From positions 2,418,001 to 2,482,000 of the forward strand of contig NC_087092.1 in NCBI RefSeq assembly GCF_963855985.1: 64,000 nt of DNA, in the 5' to 3' direction. This document shows, one piece after another, positions 43,879 to 55,532 of this stretch (positions within the stretch are counted from its first letter, which is position 1; each line of letters opens with the position of its first letter). Made by a program: the position numbers and the translations under genes. This DNA comes from Ostrinia nubilalis. Taxonomy: Eukaryota > Arthropoda > Insecta > Lepidoptera > Crambidae. The notes beneath the pieces were generated by a model. The model was not told the origin of the DNA. It did not search any database and saw only the letters and a list, made by a program, of their open reading frames with translations.

Positions 43879-43988
43879 GGCTGAGTTACACCATCTTATA
43901 TTAACTTTAAGAAACGTCAAAAATCTGTCAAACTCCATACAAAAAACATCGGTTATTGTTATAGTTTGATGGTGCAACCCAGCCTAAG
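43879..43988. mobile_element. GCACCATC MITE (family E)
   Basis: GGCTGAGTTACACCATCTTA at the left, ATGGTGCAACCCAGCCTAAG at the right; shared interior AAACGTCAAAAATCTGTCAA. Confidence 0.65.
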
Positions 43989-43989
43989 C

Positions 43990-44729
43990 TTTTTTTCTGA
44001 TCGTCATGTAGTTTGACTCGGCAGTGGTTACACAAATTATTCCTTTACCAAAAACAATATTAAACTTGCTTGTGCTGTTAAAAGCAATAGTTTATCTTCT
44101 GATTTACTCGTGCAAAGGCTAACAATAGTACACGTCCTAATAAAGAGGTACGAGTAGAAGTACATTTCCTTCCTATAAACTACAGCATTAGATAATAACT
44201 TACTATAGAAAACACTTTTTTATACTTTCCCAATGATTTTTATAAGTATTCTAGGTTGACCTGTTTTTATGTGTCTAGCACCGGGACTGTGCCCTAGGTG
44301 AAACCACAGAAGATAGAAGAAAAAGAATTGTATTACAATACAATTAAAACAGTCTCAGAGTTGCTAATAATAAAGCCGGAACGTGCTCAACAAAATATTT
44401 TTTTTAAAAAAGCACAATCGTATCTTTAAAGTTAATAACTCACTCAACCGACAGAATTAACTTGCATTATTAAAATACTACTTCAACCGTTAAACTCGTT
44501 CCGATCAATCACTCAAAGTGGACCGAATCGCCACTTAGCTAAATGAATCAATAAAAATAACACATTCAGTACACCTTAATTGCAAGTGCATTGAACTGCA
44601 TACGAGTGCAATTAGTTTGTTCGCTTCGCGGCCGGTGAGGTGTGGCCTCACGTATAGCGGGTTACGGGGATTTTTTATTAATTATAATGCAGTATTTAAC
44701 CAATTTTCAGTAAATTAATCCTGCTTCCT
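43990..44729. other. No gene seen
   Basis: AT-rich DNA with a short GC-rich segment near 44625-44665; no coding signature. Confidence 0.35.
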
Positions 44730-44923
44730 TCCTACTAATTTTATAAATGCGAAAGTTTGGATGTCTGGATGTTTGTTGCTCTTTCACGCAAAAACTACCG
44801 AACGGATTTTGATGAAACTTTACAGTATTATTGTTTTTAACCCAGAATAACATATAATCTATAATTTATGAAGATCTGTGACAAACTAAATTTCACGCGG
44901 GTGAAGCCGCGGGCAAAAGCTAG
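44730..44923 (+). mobile_element. Helitron-like element, complete termini
   Basis: 5' TCCTACTAATTTTATAAATG; interior GAACGGATTTTGATGAAACT; 3' CACGCGGGTGAAGCCGCGGGC followed by AAAAGCTAG (CTAG at 44920-44923) and T. This is the cleanest copy of the roughly 195-bp subfamily seen at 8951, 18233 and 23422. Confidence 0.65.
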
Positions 44924-45211
44924 TTAATTATAAACTTAAGCATTCTGTTGAATCTAAGTGGATCAATGCGGAATTATTATTGCTGGAAAACGATGAAGGA
45001 GTAATTTTAATTTGTTCAGTTTTAAAACCACTCGGATATGAGTGCACTTGCATCTCAAAAATACGTATACTAAGTAAAAAAAATTACCTGACTGAAAAGG
45101 GAAAATAAAAAACAATACCTTTTCTGTAACTACGGTCTTACATCAAACAAAAAAATTGCCTAGAAGTATACTATTGCGGTCACAACGCTGGGCTGGCTGT
45201 TATTTTAATAG

Positions 45212-45337
45212 CTTAAGACTAAGTTCCACCACCATACTTTAGTCGTAACTATAACCATACCCGGTGTTTTTTGTATGGAATTAGGCAACTTTTGACGTTG
45301 GTTAAAGTAAAATAAGATGGTGTAACCAAGCCTTAAA
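45212..45337. mobile_element. GCACCATC MITE (family E)
   Basis: GACTAAGTTCCACCACCATA at the left and AAGATGGTGTAACCAAGCCT at the right; the interior includes CATACCCGGTGTTTTTTGTA. Confidence 0.6.
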
Positions 45338-45360
45338 ACAATAATCTATTTATAAAATCA

Positions 45361-45596
45361 CTAGCTTTCCGCCCGCGGCTTCGCCCGCGTGGAATTTTGT
45401 CTGTCACAGAAAAACTTTATCGCGCGCGTCCCTGTTTCAAAAACCGGGATAAAAACTATCCTATGTTCTTTCCCGGGACTCAAACTATCTCTATGCCAAA
45501 TTTCATCAAAATCGGTTGCGAGGTTTAAGCGGGAAAGCGTAACAGACAGACAGACAGACAGAGTTACTTTCGCATTTATAATATTATAGTTGGGAT
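45361..45596 (-). mobile_element. Helitron-like element with short (ACAG)n
   Basis: CTAGCTTTCCGCCCGCGGCT at the left and TTTCGCATTTATAATATTAT at the right. Almost identical to 60941-61209 except for the length of the (ACAG)n tract, here about five units. Confidence 0.65.
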
Positions 45597-45900
45597 TAGC
45601 TTAATCCGCTGTGCTCATAGACCCAGCCTAGAAAATAAGCCAGACGCCACCACAGATAGGATATCGGTTGACCGCTAAATTATTTTTACTACACTAGGTA
45701 CGTCTAATTAAGTGCATTTCCGCTGCTCCATATTTATTATCTTGTACCTGCTCTTCGTTATTAATATGCACTCGATGGTGATATTGTGCAGTTGGTATTC
45801 ATACTTAGTATCGTTGATAAAGATATTAAGATAGACAGTTATTTTAGACCTAGGGTACTAAAAGTTGTGGAAAGCACATGATGATTTTTCATGGAGTTCT

Positions 45901-46067
45901 TAAAGCTTCAACCACACCAACGCGTGCAGATCGCCATCGGCGCGATCATAGGGAAATGACAGGTCGCGTGAACTGTCATGGGTCGGGCGACCTGTCATTG
46001 GCCTTTGATGCCATTGTGGTCGCGCCGCCGATGGCGATCTGCACGCGCTGGTGTGGTTGAAGCTTTA
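45901..46067. mobile_element. MITE with ~45-bp inverted ends
   Basis: TAAAGCTTCAACCACACCAA at 45901 and its complement ending at 46067; the arms continue through CGCGTGCAGATCGCCATCGG. 167 bp, GC-rich and non-coding; related to 885-1054. The 60-codon frame at 45878-46060 is the palindrome read through. Confidence 0.75.
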
Positions 46068-47097
46068 CTCATACTTTAAGAAGAAAACTGCAGTCATGAA
46101 ATTAAATTAAAAAAATCGAGAAATTAAACAAATGTAGGTACTTAGCAAATATACTTATTTCAATAAAAAAAAGAAACGCATTATAAAAGGCCAATAACTC
46201 CACTCAGGAGGATTTGATGAGTGCTGCTGACAACGCCACTCTTGTGGCGGAGTTTTGGGCTGACACTGTGTAGGTTTGTTGTCGACACGAAAAGAAGAAG
46301 AAGAAAGGACAATAGCTATTTTAAGACCGCTTGCTAAAAAAGAAACAAAACGTATTATGTATACTTAACTACATTTATTTTATTACATTGCAATAAGAAG
46401 GCGTGAGATACAAAAACACTTAAAGCAAGTAATAAATTCAAGAACAATGGCATGTAAGGCAATTCTTTATCATTAAAACAATGAAATATTACTAGGAATA
46501 GCAATAATAAATAAAGTGCAAATAAATTGAAGAAAACTGTTTTTATTTTTATCAGATACGAAACACTTCCTTCATTGAATAAAATATAAAATAATGATTA
46601 ACTCAATGTCATAATTTTACTTTCCTGCGATATAAATGGGACCTTCAGTTTCGATTTAACCTCTACATGATGAAAGAAGATGTAGTAGGATCATTTTTAT
46701 CCATTTTACTTTGATTTTTCAGGATGTGAGTATTTTTTTTACATTTAAATCTAGCTTGATTAAAAAGAAAGAATTTGCAAATAAACATGCCCGAAAGAAG
46801 TTAGGTACCTACATTCTGTTGGTAAAATACTGAAACTGAAAAATTCTTACAATGCTGTCATTTTCAACTAAAAGAAGGTCCTCTGCTGATTATAAGGTCT
46901 CCAATAAGGATTTCCACAATAACAGTATTTCTTGACCTTCACTGGTTGGGTTTTTATTGGCGGTCAAGCTGTAGATCCTGGCTACACAGGAGTTGCAGCG
47001 GTGGGAACGAGAGGTGGGAATAGTACCGTAACATCATAACCTAATGGTAGACTTTGTTTAAAAACTGCTTTGTGTAATTTGTTTAAAAAATTCAACC
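46068..47097. other. No gene seen
   Basis: AT-rich. Near 46190-46310 a segment ends in GAAGAAGAAGAA, which looks like the tail of a short retroelement but cannot be classified. CGGTCAAGCTGTAGATCCTG near 46961 is the reverse of a word at about 16200. Confidence 0.35.
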
Positions 47098-47225
47098 AAA
47101 CTGTGGAATGGACTGTCGTTTGCGGTATTTCCGGACCGATACGACCTACAAACTTTCAAGAAGAGAGCGTATCTACCTACACCTTAAAGGCCGGCAACGC
47201 ACCTGTAGGGTAATTCAAGTGCAAT
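47098..47225 (+). mobile_element. LINE 3'-terminal fragment
   Basis: Frame-shifted translation gives [20 protein letters not shown], resembling the C-terminal W-N-x-L-P...V-F-P...Y-x-L-x-x-F-K block found downstream of the reverse transcriptase in many insect LINEs, then a LKGRQRT-like piece. Only the last part of ORF2 is left. Confidence 0.5.
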
Positions 47226-48714
47226 CTGTCATTTCAATCTATTCTATTTGTCATTTAGCTTGTTTAATCTGTGCTGAATAAAGTGCACAATATTTAAGCA
47301 GGATATGGTTGCACGCGGATTTTTAGAGAGTTAAATCTTTTGGCCAATAGAAAACGTCATAATAGTTATTATATGAACTGGGATTGGTCAATGACTTTTG
47401 AAATTAAAATCCGATGGCCTGAAAAAATCGGTTTTCCAACAAACGTCAGTTACGCGCAAGGAGGTTTAGCTATTTATCCATCGAAGTTAATAAGGGAGAA
47501 GACATAAGACTAATTTTATTATTTGCCTGCCGCGACCCGGTTTTTACGAACAATGACGATGACGAACGATGAACCAGTAACGAGGAGCACACTTAGCAAT
47601 GCTTCCAGGTTGCGCCTCGGTATCAATTAAGTAACATTTTCCGTTAAGTTTACTTTATGGCCAACTAAAGGACTTTTGCCGTCTCCATGGACAAACTCGA
47701 AGTATGATAACTACAGTCATTGTCAAAATTTTGCACTGCCATTGCCGCTGGATACCTTATATCGCTACTATATTCATAGATAATAGACTTTCAGTTAATC
47801 GTCAAAATTGACATTGTTTTTTAAATAACAACAAATGGTATGAATTTTTAAATGTGATATTTTTATAAAGGTAAGTCCCCAAAACAACATTTGATAGCCT
47901 ATTTTCTTTCGTTGGCATCTAAGTTCCTGTTTTCTACATATATGTTACTACTACCTATTGGATAAGTAACTAAGAACTTTGTCGTTTATTCCATGTGAAC
48001 AAAATCCCTAAAAGCCCATTTGTAATAATATTCTTACTAAACACTGCTGAAAAAGGACTAAACTTCTGAGCTATGAACGTATAATCCAGTAGCATTAAGT
48101 AGGTAGGTACGTATAGCGACGTTGGAACTTGATATAGAAGTTAGCTGTTTTATATTTTTTTTCACAGCAGAAATCTTTATCTTTGATCTTAATATCTGAT
48201 CGTACGTATTGTTTTTTAAAATATTACATTTGCCTAAATAAAAATAACCGACCTGCTGCTTATGTAAATTATAATTATTTATAACCCTACTTACAATGCA
48301 TAACAATCATAATTAGGTATAGGTATTATAACCCTACTTAACAATGCATAACAATCATAAGATAGTTTGGCGTATAAGTAGGTAGGTAGGTACTATCTAG
48401 GCCGAAGGTGGAAGCGATCGACCCGGAAATATTCTCAACCATCTCAACTATCATAATATGTATTTAGAACAGTCCCTCCTTACCAATGATATTATAGATA
48501 ATACCATTGCTCCTTACCATCAATGCAATCGAGCAGACAAAGGACATTGATAAAAATCGCCCTAAGATTTTCAAAGACTTAGTATGTACCATAATTTTAT
48601 GTATATTTTATTTATTTACTTGCAAGTGTCCAAACCTATCGGACAAGTTGCAGTTCGAAAAAATATTTTAAAAGTATTTAAACGAAATCAAAGTCACCGA
48701 CATATTGACAGAGC
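47226..48714. other. Intergenic, no gene seen
   Basis: No coding region recognised. A 36-bp tandem-like duplication (AACCCTACTTA(C/A)AATGCATAACAATCAT) lies near 48282-48359, and a weak SINE-body fragment near 48405-48460. Confidence 0.4.
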
Positions 48715-49186
48715 CAGTGTTGCCAGTCGGGTCTAGTCAGAAATTACCAGAAAAATAAAAAAAAGTAACCTTTTTGAATAAAAAGTAACCTTCATACGGG
48801 GGGGGGGGGGGGGGGGGTTGCGGAGCGATGATTGTGTAAGGTTGTTCATGGATGGAAAATGAATACAATAATAATTAATCATCTAAATTCGAAAAGTGAC
48901 CAGTCGTATAAAAACGTTTCATGGATTTGCGTTTTATTATCGAAAAACATTCGCTAAAACTCATTTTTTTAACAAATAATAAATCAAATTCAAGTTTAAA
49001 TGCACTTTATGACATAATTTTTAAATTGTCACTATTAATATTTTTTACTGAATAACCTGTAAAGTTAATTATACAATTTCTAAAAAATCACCTAAAAGTT
49101 ACCTTTTCATTAGTGTAACCTAAAAGTAACCACAGCAGTTCAAAAGTAACCTAAAAGGTTACAAAAGTAACCTTCTGGCAACACTG
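48715..49186 (-). mobile_element. hAT-type MITE (472 bp), copy 2
   Basis: Ends CAGTGTTGCCAG and CTGGCAACACTG with an exact 8-bp duplication GACAGAGC (48707-48714 and 49187-49194). Same family as 25932-26401 but inverted in the window. The C7 run of copy 1 corresponds to a G20 run at 48798-48817. Confidence 0.9.
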
Positions 49187-50353
49187 GACAGAGCAGAGAC
49201 AGAGATGCGCTTTTTTAATTCGATTTAAGTAAATAATGGTATGATCGATTAGACTAGAGTCTAATCATTAGACCTTTAGACGGGCGCAGATCCGCCGCGC
49301 CCGCAGCGCTTCAGTGGATTATTGCATTTTATGTATATGTTACGGTTAATGTGATAAATTGAAAATTATTAATAATAACCGGTTATTATGAATAATTACC
49401 GACAGTCGCGGTAAAAGTGATAAATTAATCACATTTAACAGTGATTATTTAATAATTCAACCTTAGTACTAACAAATTTCATAAAAAAGAACAACATCTT
49501 GTGTACGTGTTCGTGTACAGCCAAACTTTTGAACGTTTTGATATCATATATTAATATAATTTGGCATAATGAGTTTGGAATGTTTCTTGCATAATATTAC
49601 TTTTCCATGATTCCTATAACATAATGTTTTGATTTAAAGTGAAAAATAGGTTAAGGTGCGGCGGGGGTGGCCCTTGGGCCACCCCTAAGCCGCCTATTTA
49701 GTTTTATACACACATAAATGACCTCATATTAATCACATTTACCAAATCATGCGGTAATTATTCATAATAACCGGCGATTATTCATAATTTTCACATTTAT
49801 CACTTTGACCGTAACATATATTTAATCACATTTATTTACCTACATTTACATATTTACTCTTTTCTTTAAGTGTAGACACTGTTTATGTATAAGTCCACTA
49901 TTGCATGCCGTGGCAACCTATAATTAAGGCAGCACTTAGATTAAGTTAAATACGTTGTAAATATTGATTGTCTTCCAGTGTATGTCTTGTTGGTTGTCCT
50001 ATTAAATAAATAAAATAAATATTTATAGCAACACAATGTTTAAAAATAAAATTTTTCAAAAACGATCAATTTAATCGATTATGTCTATTCTAAATGGACA
50101 TCCCTATTTGTTAGTCAAATTGTCATTCACTCGCATCACCTTTTCTCTCTCACTCACTCTTGCTGTGTTGCTGTACTTGCTGTCTTGCTTGATCCTTCTT
50201 TGTGATTCGTTTGTGTTTTAGCTTTTATTTTCGGAACTTTATTAACTACAAACTTGGCTATTCAAACGGACTCTGATTGATTGCAATAACGACATACTCA
50301 GCCTGGGATTTACTGTTTTTGTGTGGCTCGGCCAAGGCTCGGCTGGTGGTTCT
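49187..50353. other. Intergenic / possible promoter side of next gene
   Basis: No gene. The pair ATTATGAATAATTACCG near 49386 and CGGTAATTATTCATAATAAC near 49752 forms widely spaced inverted repeats with matching GTTACGGT(T/C)A words outside (49340, 49805), so a degraded TIR element of about 480 bp may lie at 49330-49820. The 250 bp before 50354 may be the 5' region of the transposase-like gene. Confidence 0.4.
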
Positions 50354-51635
50354 ATGGTGTTAGAAAATGAGCAACTTAATTATACACAACAATGGGCAGC
50401 ACCTCGATCGGTAAGTACCTACATTTTGCTCTGCAATCTTATGAATAAGTACTAGCCTTGCCAAACTTCTGAATTGCCATTCTCATGGCGGGTTGTCTTG
50501 AAATGAATGTTCCGCTATTATCTGTGGTTCAACCCTGGACAGTGTGGACAGCCAGGCCCGATTCGATTGTAAGAAACTAGTCGATGGTACAGCGCAATGG
50601 AGGCATGAGCGAAACAACAATTATGTTGACAATCCAGCTGGTTTTGGTGTAAATCTAAGGAATTATTTACTTTGACACTATCTCCCTGCTCTCAATGAAA
50701 GCTTGTTTTGTTTTGTTTTTTGGAACTAAGACTACCTACTAGATTATTATTTTTTGTAACTAAGTTTGTAACACGTCATAATTAATTATTATAACAACAA
50801 TGCTTATTTACTAAAGCTGTTTAACCCTACCCTCTGACCCAAAATTCTACTAACAGCACATAATATTGAATTATCATTTTTTTATGGTTTGCGGCTCAAT
50901 TTATCCAACGCACAGGAGTATGTGTGGCATGGCATGCAATGAATCTATTTATTTTTACAGGTTACAGCTCATGATCTTATATGCACAACATGATGGACCC
51001 AAGCCCAAGATACAACACAAATGCATCTACTTCAAATCTTAGCAGAAAATGTGTGCTTTGCAGTAGAACACTAGAGCCTAGAACACGTTCACATCAGCTC
51101 ATGTCCCTGAGAACTAACACTCAACATCATATTAACATCAGGAACATAATTGTGGAACGACTAACTCCATTAGAGGTAATGCACGCTAAAGTCCTTATTT
51201 AATAAAATGTTATTGGCTATACAATCAGTCTAATTCTTGTAAAGTTATTGGTTTCTGTAAATTAATACTAAAATAAAATAATTTAAGTGCGGGACATTAA
51301 AAAACTGATAATTTTTTTAAACTTATTTCTAATTATTATTATTTTTAAACAGGTTACTGCAAATGACTACATCTGTGGGGCTTGTCACTCATTTATTTTA
51401 TTTATTTATTTTAGGAATTACAAACAAATGTGTTACAAAAATTAACTTATCTACTAGACTTATGTATTATTTATGTGGTAACACATCCCACTACGTAATC
51501 CACATATTGATAATGAAACCATGTAATATAGAGCGAGGCAATTACAATTAAGGTACACCTTATAAACGCGGTGTAGCTCAACACCAAGAAGTAATTAATA
51601 TTATGTTCAGACTTTTAATTATTAATTTTGTACTG

Positions 51636-54545
51636 TTTTTTTTTTCATTTAATTTATCTTAATTTTAATTTGGTCACTTTGCAGAGTGTCTAAAATATGC
51701 TTTTTAAATCTTGAGGAACTCTGGGAAAAATCGATGCTATTAAAGTTCTGGTTGTAAATGGACAACAGTCTGTTGAGTGGGGCTCGTAAACCCGCATTGG
51801 TTTTACACAAGTCTACATAAAAGGTTCTCTCGTCTCTGCGTGTGCTTCTGAGCGCAGCACGCCTGGGGACGCTAAAGTGGATCAGGTTACAGAGGTCTAT
51901 GCAATCGATTTCATTATTTATTAGATTGTATAAAAACATGGCTGATAGGAGCAATCGTCTAGAATCAAGGCTCAAGAACTTAAATTTGGTTAGCAGCATT
52001 TCGTAAGGGACCCGGGAGCGGGAACACATGAAGTTAACTTTGCGTAAGAATTTACGCTGGACTTTTTCAATGGAGTTGGAGTACTTCTTGTAGAATGGGT
52101 TCCAAACCGGCACAGCATATTCGAGCTGGGATCTTACAAGCGAACGGTACAAATGCAATAATGTGTTGGGTTTTTTAAAATTAACTGCAGACCTGGAAAC
52201 GAAACCATACATCTTGAACGCTTTGTTGATTATATCATTGATGTGGATGTCCATGTGAAGTTTTGAATCCAAGAAAACACCAAGGTCACGAACAACTGAT
52301 ACTCTCTTCAGAGTATTATTGTTTAACTTGTAATCAAAGATGTAAGGGTTTTTCTTCTTTGTAAAGCTTATGCAGTTACATTTGGGGATGCTTAGGAATA
52401 ATTTGTTGGTTAAACAGTATTCACTTAGTGTGTCAAGGTCTGATTGAAGAAGGAAGCAATCATTGAGCGACTTAATTTCTTTATAGATTTTAAGATCGTC
52501 AGCGTACAGTAAAAATGATGTATGATTGAAGCATTTCTTGATGTTGTTGACGTATAAAAGGAATAGCAGAGGACCTAGAATGGACCCCTGGGGTACACCC
52601 GAAGTGACAAGAGTATCACCCGACACGAGTCCGTTAATTGCTATTTTCTGTGTCCGGTTAGAAATGTAGGAAGCAAACCAACGCAACAGGTCACCACGGA
52701 TCCCGTTAAACGCCAGTTTTTCTAGGAGCAATTTGTGGTCTACCTTATCGAAGGCCTTTTGGAAATCCGTGTATACTGCATCGACTTGTATCCTTCTATC
52801 CATACTAGTAAACAGATTATTTGTGAATAGTGTCAAATTGGAGGAGGTGGAGCGGCGTTTAACAAATCCATGCTGTTCCGGTATTAAAATGTGATGTAGC
52901 GATGGGTATACTTCATTGTGAACGAGTCGTTCGAAGACCTTCGACAAGGCAGACAGGACAGAGATAGGCCGGTAATTTTCCACGTTACGTGCGTCGCCAG
53001 ACTTTGGAATAGGAGTGACGAAAGCGCTTTTCCATACACTCGGGAAATGTCCCTCCTGCAAACATTTTTTGAATATGATGTGCAGAGGGGCACTGATCGT
53101 TTTGTATGTGAGTTTCAGGAATAATGGAGGTATTCCGTCCGGACCTTTACCTTTGGTAATATCGAGTGAATATAGTACTCTTTTAATATGATCCAGAGAA
53201 AAACTAATATTGGAAATAAGAAGGTCGTTATCGCTGTTATCCGAAAATTGTGTAAAATCAAGATGACCGAGTGTCGAAGGTTCGTAGACGGAACTAAAGA
53301 AGCTTGAAAACATATTACAGATCTCTCGAAGGTCACTTGAGCTATTGGTCTTGTAGAACATTGTAGAAGGGTAGCACGTGGTATTTTTACGGTTCTTTAT
53401 GTAAGACCAGAAGAACTTTGTATTAAGAGCTATGCTAGTTTCAACTCTATCAATGTACTTACCGTAACAAATTGAACATTGAGCCTTAAATCTTGATCTG
53501 TATATGGAAAAGGACTCGTAGTCTGAGAGGTTCCCGTACATTTTCCATTTCCGCCAAGCTCGCTCCTTATTGCTGTATATATGTCTCAGAGCTGGGGAGA
53601 ACCATATAGGAAAACGGGAGGACTTTACGTTTGTCAAGGGTATGTGATTCTTAATGATTTCGTGGATCCTCTCATAGAATACATTAACTGACTCTTCAGC
53701 AGTGAGATCCGATAACAATAACTCCCAGTTTACTTCGTTGATATTAATGTTAATATTATCGTAATTACCTTTGTGGAAGTTAGGTTTGGAGAAGTGATTC
53801 CTAGGCATATGTTTAGTTTTTAAATTTATAAAAGTAAGTGCGCAGAATGGAGGGTGATGTTGATTCGCGGGTACTATAGGAGAACAAGGACTCAGACTAG
53901 TCTCGGTATTGGATATGAGAAGGTCAAGAATACGGTCATTGGCGTTTTTCAACGAATTGAACTGTTTAGCATTCAATGTATTTAAGAATTTATAAAGATT
54001 ATAAGTAATAGAAGTAGGAGCACTAATAGGGGCAGCGAGTTGGAAATTAGACCAGTCAATGTGGGGTAGATTATAGTCGCCAATCATGAAAAATGACTCG
54101 GTACTAAGGTCGTTCACGAGGTCTTGTAATAAAGTGAAATGGTCTAAATATATGTCTATGGGGGTTTGCGGTGGGATGTAAACAGCACTAAAAATGTGTC
54201 TCTTGCCTGGGTCAAAGGCGGGTATAGATACAATAATATGTTCAATAGCTGAGGAGCAGTGATTTATAGGTGAATTGACCGGTTTAAGGTCCCTTCTCAC
54301 CGCAACAAGTACACCCCCTCCGTCACTTTTATTAGTCGCTAGTCGGTCGCGATCACATCTAAATACAATGTAGCGATTATCTAAGAATTCGCTGTTAGAT
54401 ATTTCTGGTATAAGCCATGTCTCCGTCAAAACCAAAATGTCATATGCCGCAGAGAGAACATTCATATAGACCGTGTGCAGTTTTGATCTAATTCCAGTAC
54501 AATTTTGGTAATATATTGTAAGATTGCTATCCATTCAACAAGAGC
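51636..54545 (-). mobile_element. Jockey-type LINE copy (ORF2 only)
   Basis: Minus-strand insertion: ORF2 start at 54534, stop at 51649, then only ATG and an A10 tail (T10 at 51636-51645). No ORF1 or 5' untranslated region is visible upstream of 54545, so the copy was probably 5' truncated close to the ORF2 start. No clear target duplication. It separates modules 2 and 3 of the transposase-like gene. Confidence 0.8.
51649..54534 (-). CDS. LINE ORF2: endonuclease-reverse transcriptase, intact
   Basis: 961 residues. The N-terminal APE-type endonuclease shows YYQNCTGIRSKL (N, about 10), LVLTETWL (E, about 38), SDGGGVLVAVRRDL, VYIPPQ, IGDYNLPHIDW (D-x-N) and a late ANQHHPPF block where S-D-H is usual. 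The reverse transcriptase shows GPDGIPPLFLK, PIPKSGDARNVENYRPISVL, VYTDFQKAFDKVDH (motif A Asp about 588), GVPQGSILGPLLFLLYVNNI (about 645) and LLYADDLKIY (catalytic YADD about 677). The C-terminal part has WNPFYKKYSNSIEKVQRKFL. Length and motif set fit the jockey group of non-LTR retrotransposons. The frame is uninterrupted. The divergent S-D-H position would weaken endonuclease activity if real. It nicks target DNA and primes reverse transcription in the nucleus. Confidence 0.9.
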   Translation of the reverse strand: MDSNLTIYYQNCTGIRSKLHTVYMNVLSAAYDILVLTETWLIPEISNSEFLDNRYIVFRCDRDRLATNKSDGGGVLVAVRRDLKPVNSPINHCSSAIEHIIVSIPAFDPGKRHIFSAVYIPPQTPIDIYLDHFTLLQDLVNDLSTESFFMIGDYNLPHIDWSNFQLAAPISAPTSITYNLYKFLNTLNAKQFNSLKNANDRILDLLISNTETSLSPCSPIVPANQHHPPFCALTFINLKTKHMPRNHFSKPNFHKGNYDNINININEVNWELLLSDLTAEESVNVFYERIHEIIKNHIPLTNVKSSRFPIWFSPALRHIYSNKERAWRKWKMYGNLSDYESFSIYRSRFKAQCSICYGKYIDRVETSIALNTKFFWSYIKNRKNTTCYPSTMFYKTNSSSDLREICNMFSSFFSSVYEPSTLGHLDFTQFSDNSDNDLLISNISFSLDHIKRVLYSLDITKGKGPDGIPPLFLKLTYKTISAPLHIIFKKCLQEGHFPSVWKSAFVTPIPKSGDARNVENYRPISVLSALSKVFERLVHNEVYPSLHHILIPEQHGFVKRRSTSSNLTLFTNNLFTSMDRRIQVDAVYTDFQKAFDKVDHKLLLEKLAFNGIRGDLLRWFASYISNRTQKIAINGLVSGDTLVTSGVPQGSILGPLLFLLYVNNIKKCFNHTSFLLYADDLKIYKEIKSLNDCFLLQSDLDTLSEYCLTNKLFLSIPKCNCISFTKKKNPYIFDYKLNNNTLKRVSVVRDLGVFLDSKLHMDIHINDIINKAFKMYGFVSRSAVNFKKPNTLLHLYRSLVRSQLEYAVPVWNPFYKKYSNSIEKVQRKFLRKVNFMCSRSRVPYEMLLTKFKFLSLDSRRLLLSAMFLYNLINNEIDCIDLCNLIHFSVPRRAALRSTRRDERTFYVDLCKTNAGLRAPLNRLLSIYNQNFNSIDFSQSSSRFKKHILDTLQSDQIKIKIN

Positions 54546-54919
54546 GGCAAAATATACTTAGTGTTACTGAGTAAGGTAACTCATTATTGCAAAGAGATAC
54601 CACACCTACTTCACAAGACTCTCCAGATATGCCAACCGGTGCCCCGGTAGGTCACCAACAAGTTTGTGTTGGATGTGGTTGTTCATTATTGCGAACTTGA
54701 AGTCATTGTTTGGATACAGAGAATAATCAAGATATATTAAACATTGTTCGAAATTGGATTCAACCCAGAGAGGTAAGAGCCCTGCCAGTTTTATAATACA
54801 TAAAAATAATTATGCCGGTTTATTATAATAATAAAAAAGGTTTTTTCCGAATCAGCCTTCCCATCCTTCAACTCCTTCCATTGCTTTCAATCTGCCACTA
54901 CTCTCATCCATACAGGTTA

Positions 54920-55156
54920 TACAGGGTGGAAACGATAAGTGATCTCACTCGATTATTTCTAAACTACACAAGATATCGAAAAACTGGTTACTCATCCTGA
55001 AAGTGCTTCACGAGCTCTTTCTAACGGTATCAGTAAATAGTTACAGAATTAACTGGATCTATCCGAAAATTCAATGTTTTCAGCCTCCATACTAAATGTA
55101 TGCCAGCCACACAATATTAAAAGTGTTTATAGATCACTTATCGTTTCCACCCTGTA
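54920..55156. mobile_element. TACAGGG-type MITE in an intron
   Basis: TACAGGGTGGAAACGATAAG at the left, complement at the right; arms continue GTGATCT. 237 bp, in the intron between 54772 and 55533 of the transposase-like gene. Confidence 0.75.
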
Positions 55157-55532
55157 TAATACAAATAGACTTATATTATTAAAATATTGCAATATCATTA
55201 CTTACATAATATTAAACATAATTTTTACTATTATAAAGCCAGTTAAAAATTCCCTGAGCCAAATAAACTCAGTAAAGTTTTATTTATACTTCCTGCATAA
55301 CAACAGACTACTCTTTTAAACTACCACTATTCTCACTCTCAATCCTCGTTCCTCATTCATCCCTTTCGTTTCCTCCATAGACCAATCATTCCTCATCATT
55401 CAGCGTTCAAATCATAAATTATCTTTCATCACTCATCTTACTATTCCGTTACACACAAAAGTCGTTAATCCTATATAAATATTGCTCTTCTTATTGTTGA
55501 ACTGTGAATCTGATGTTTTATTTTATTTTCAG

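Noticed and set aside
45878..46060. 60-codon frame over the 45901-46067 MITE
   Set aside because: It is the inverted repeat translated; no independent support.
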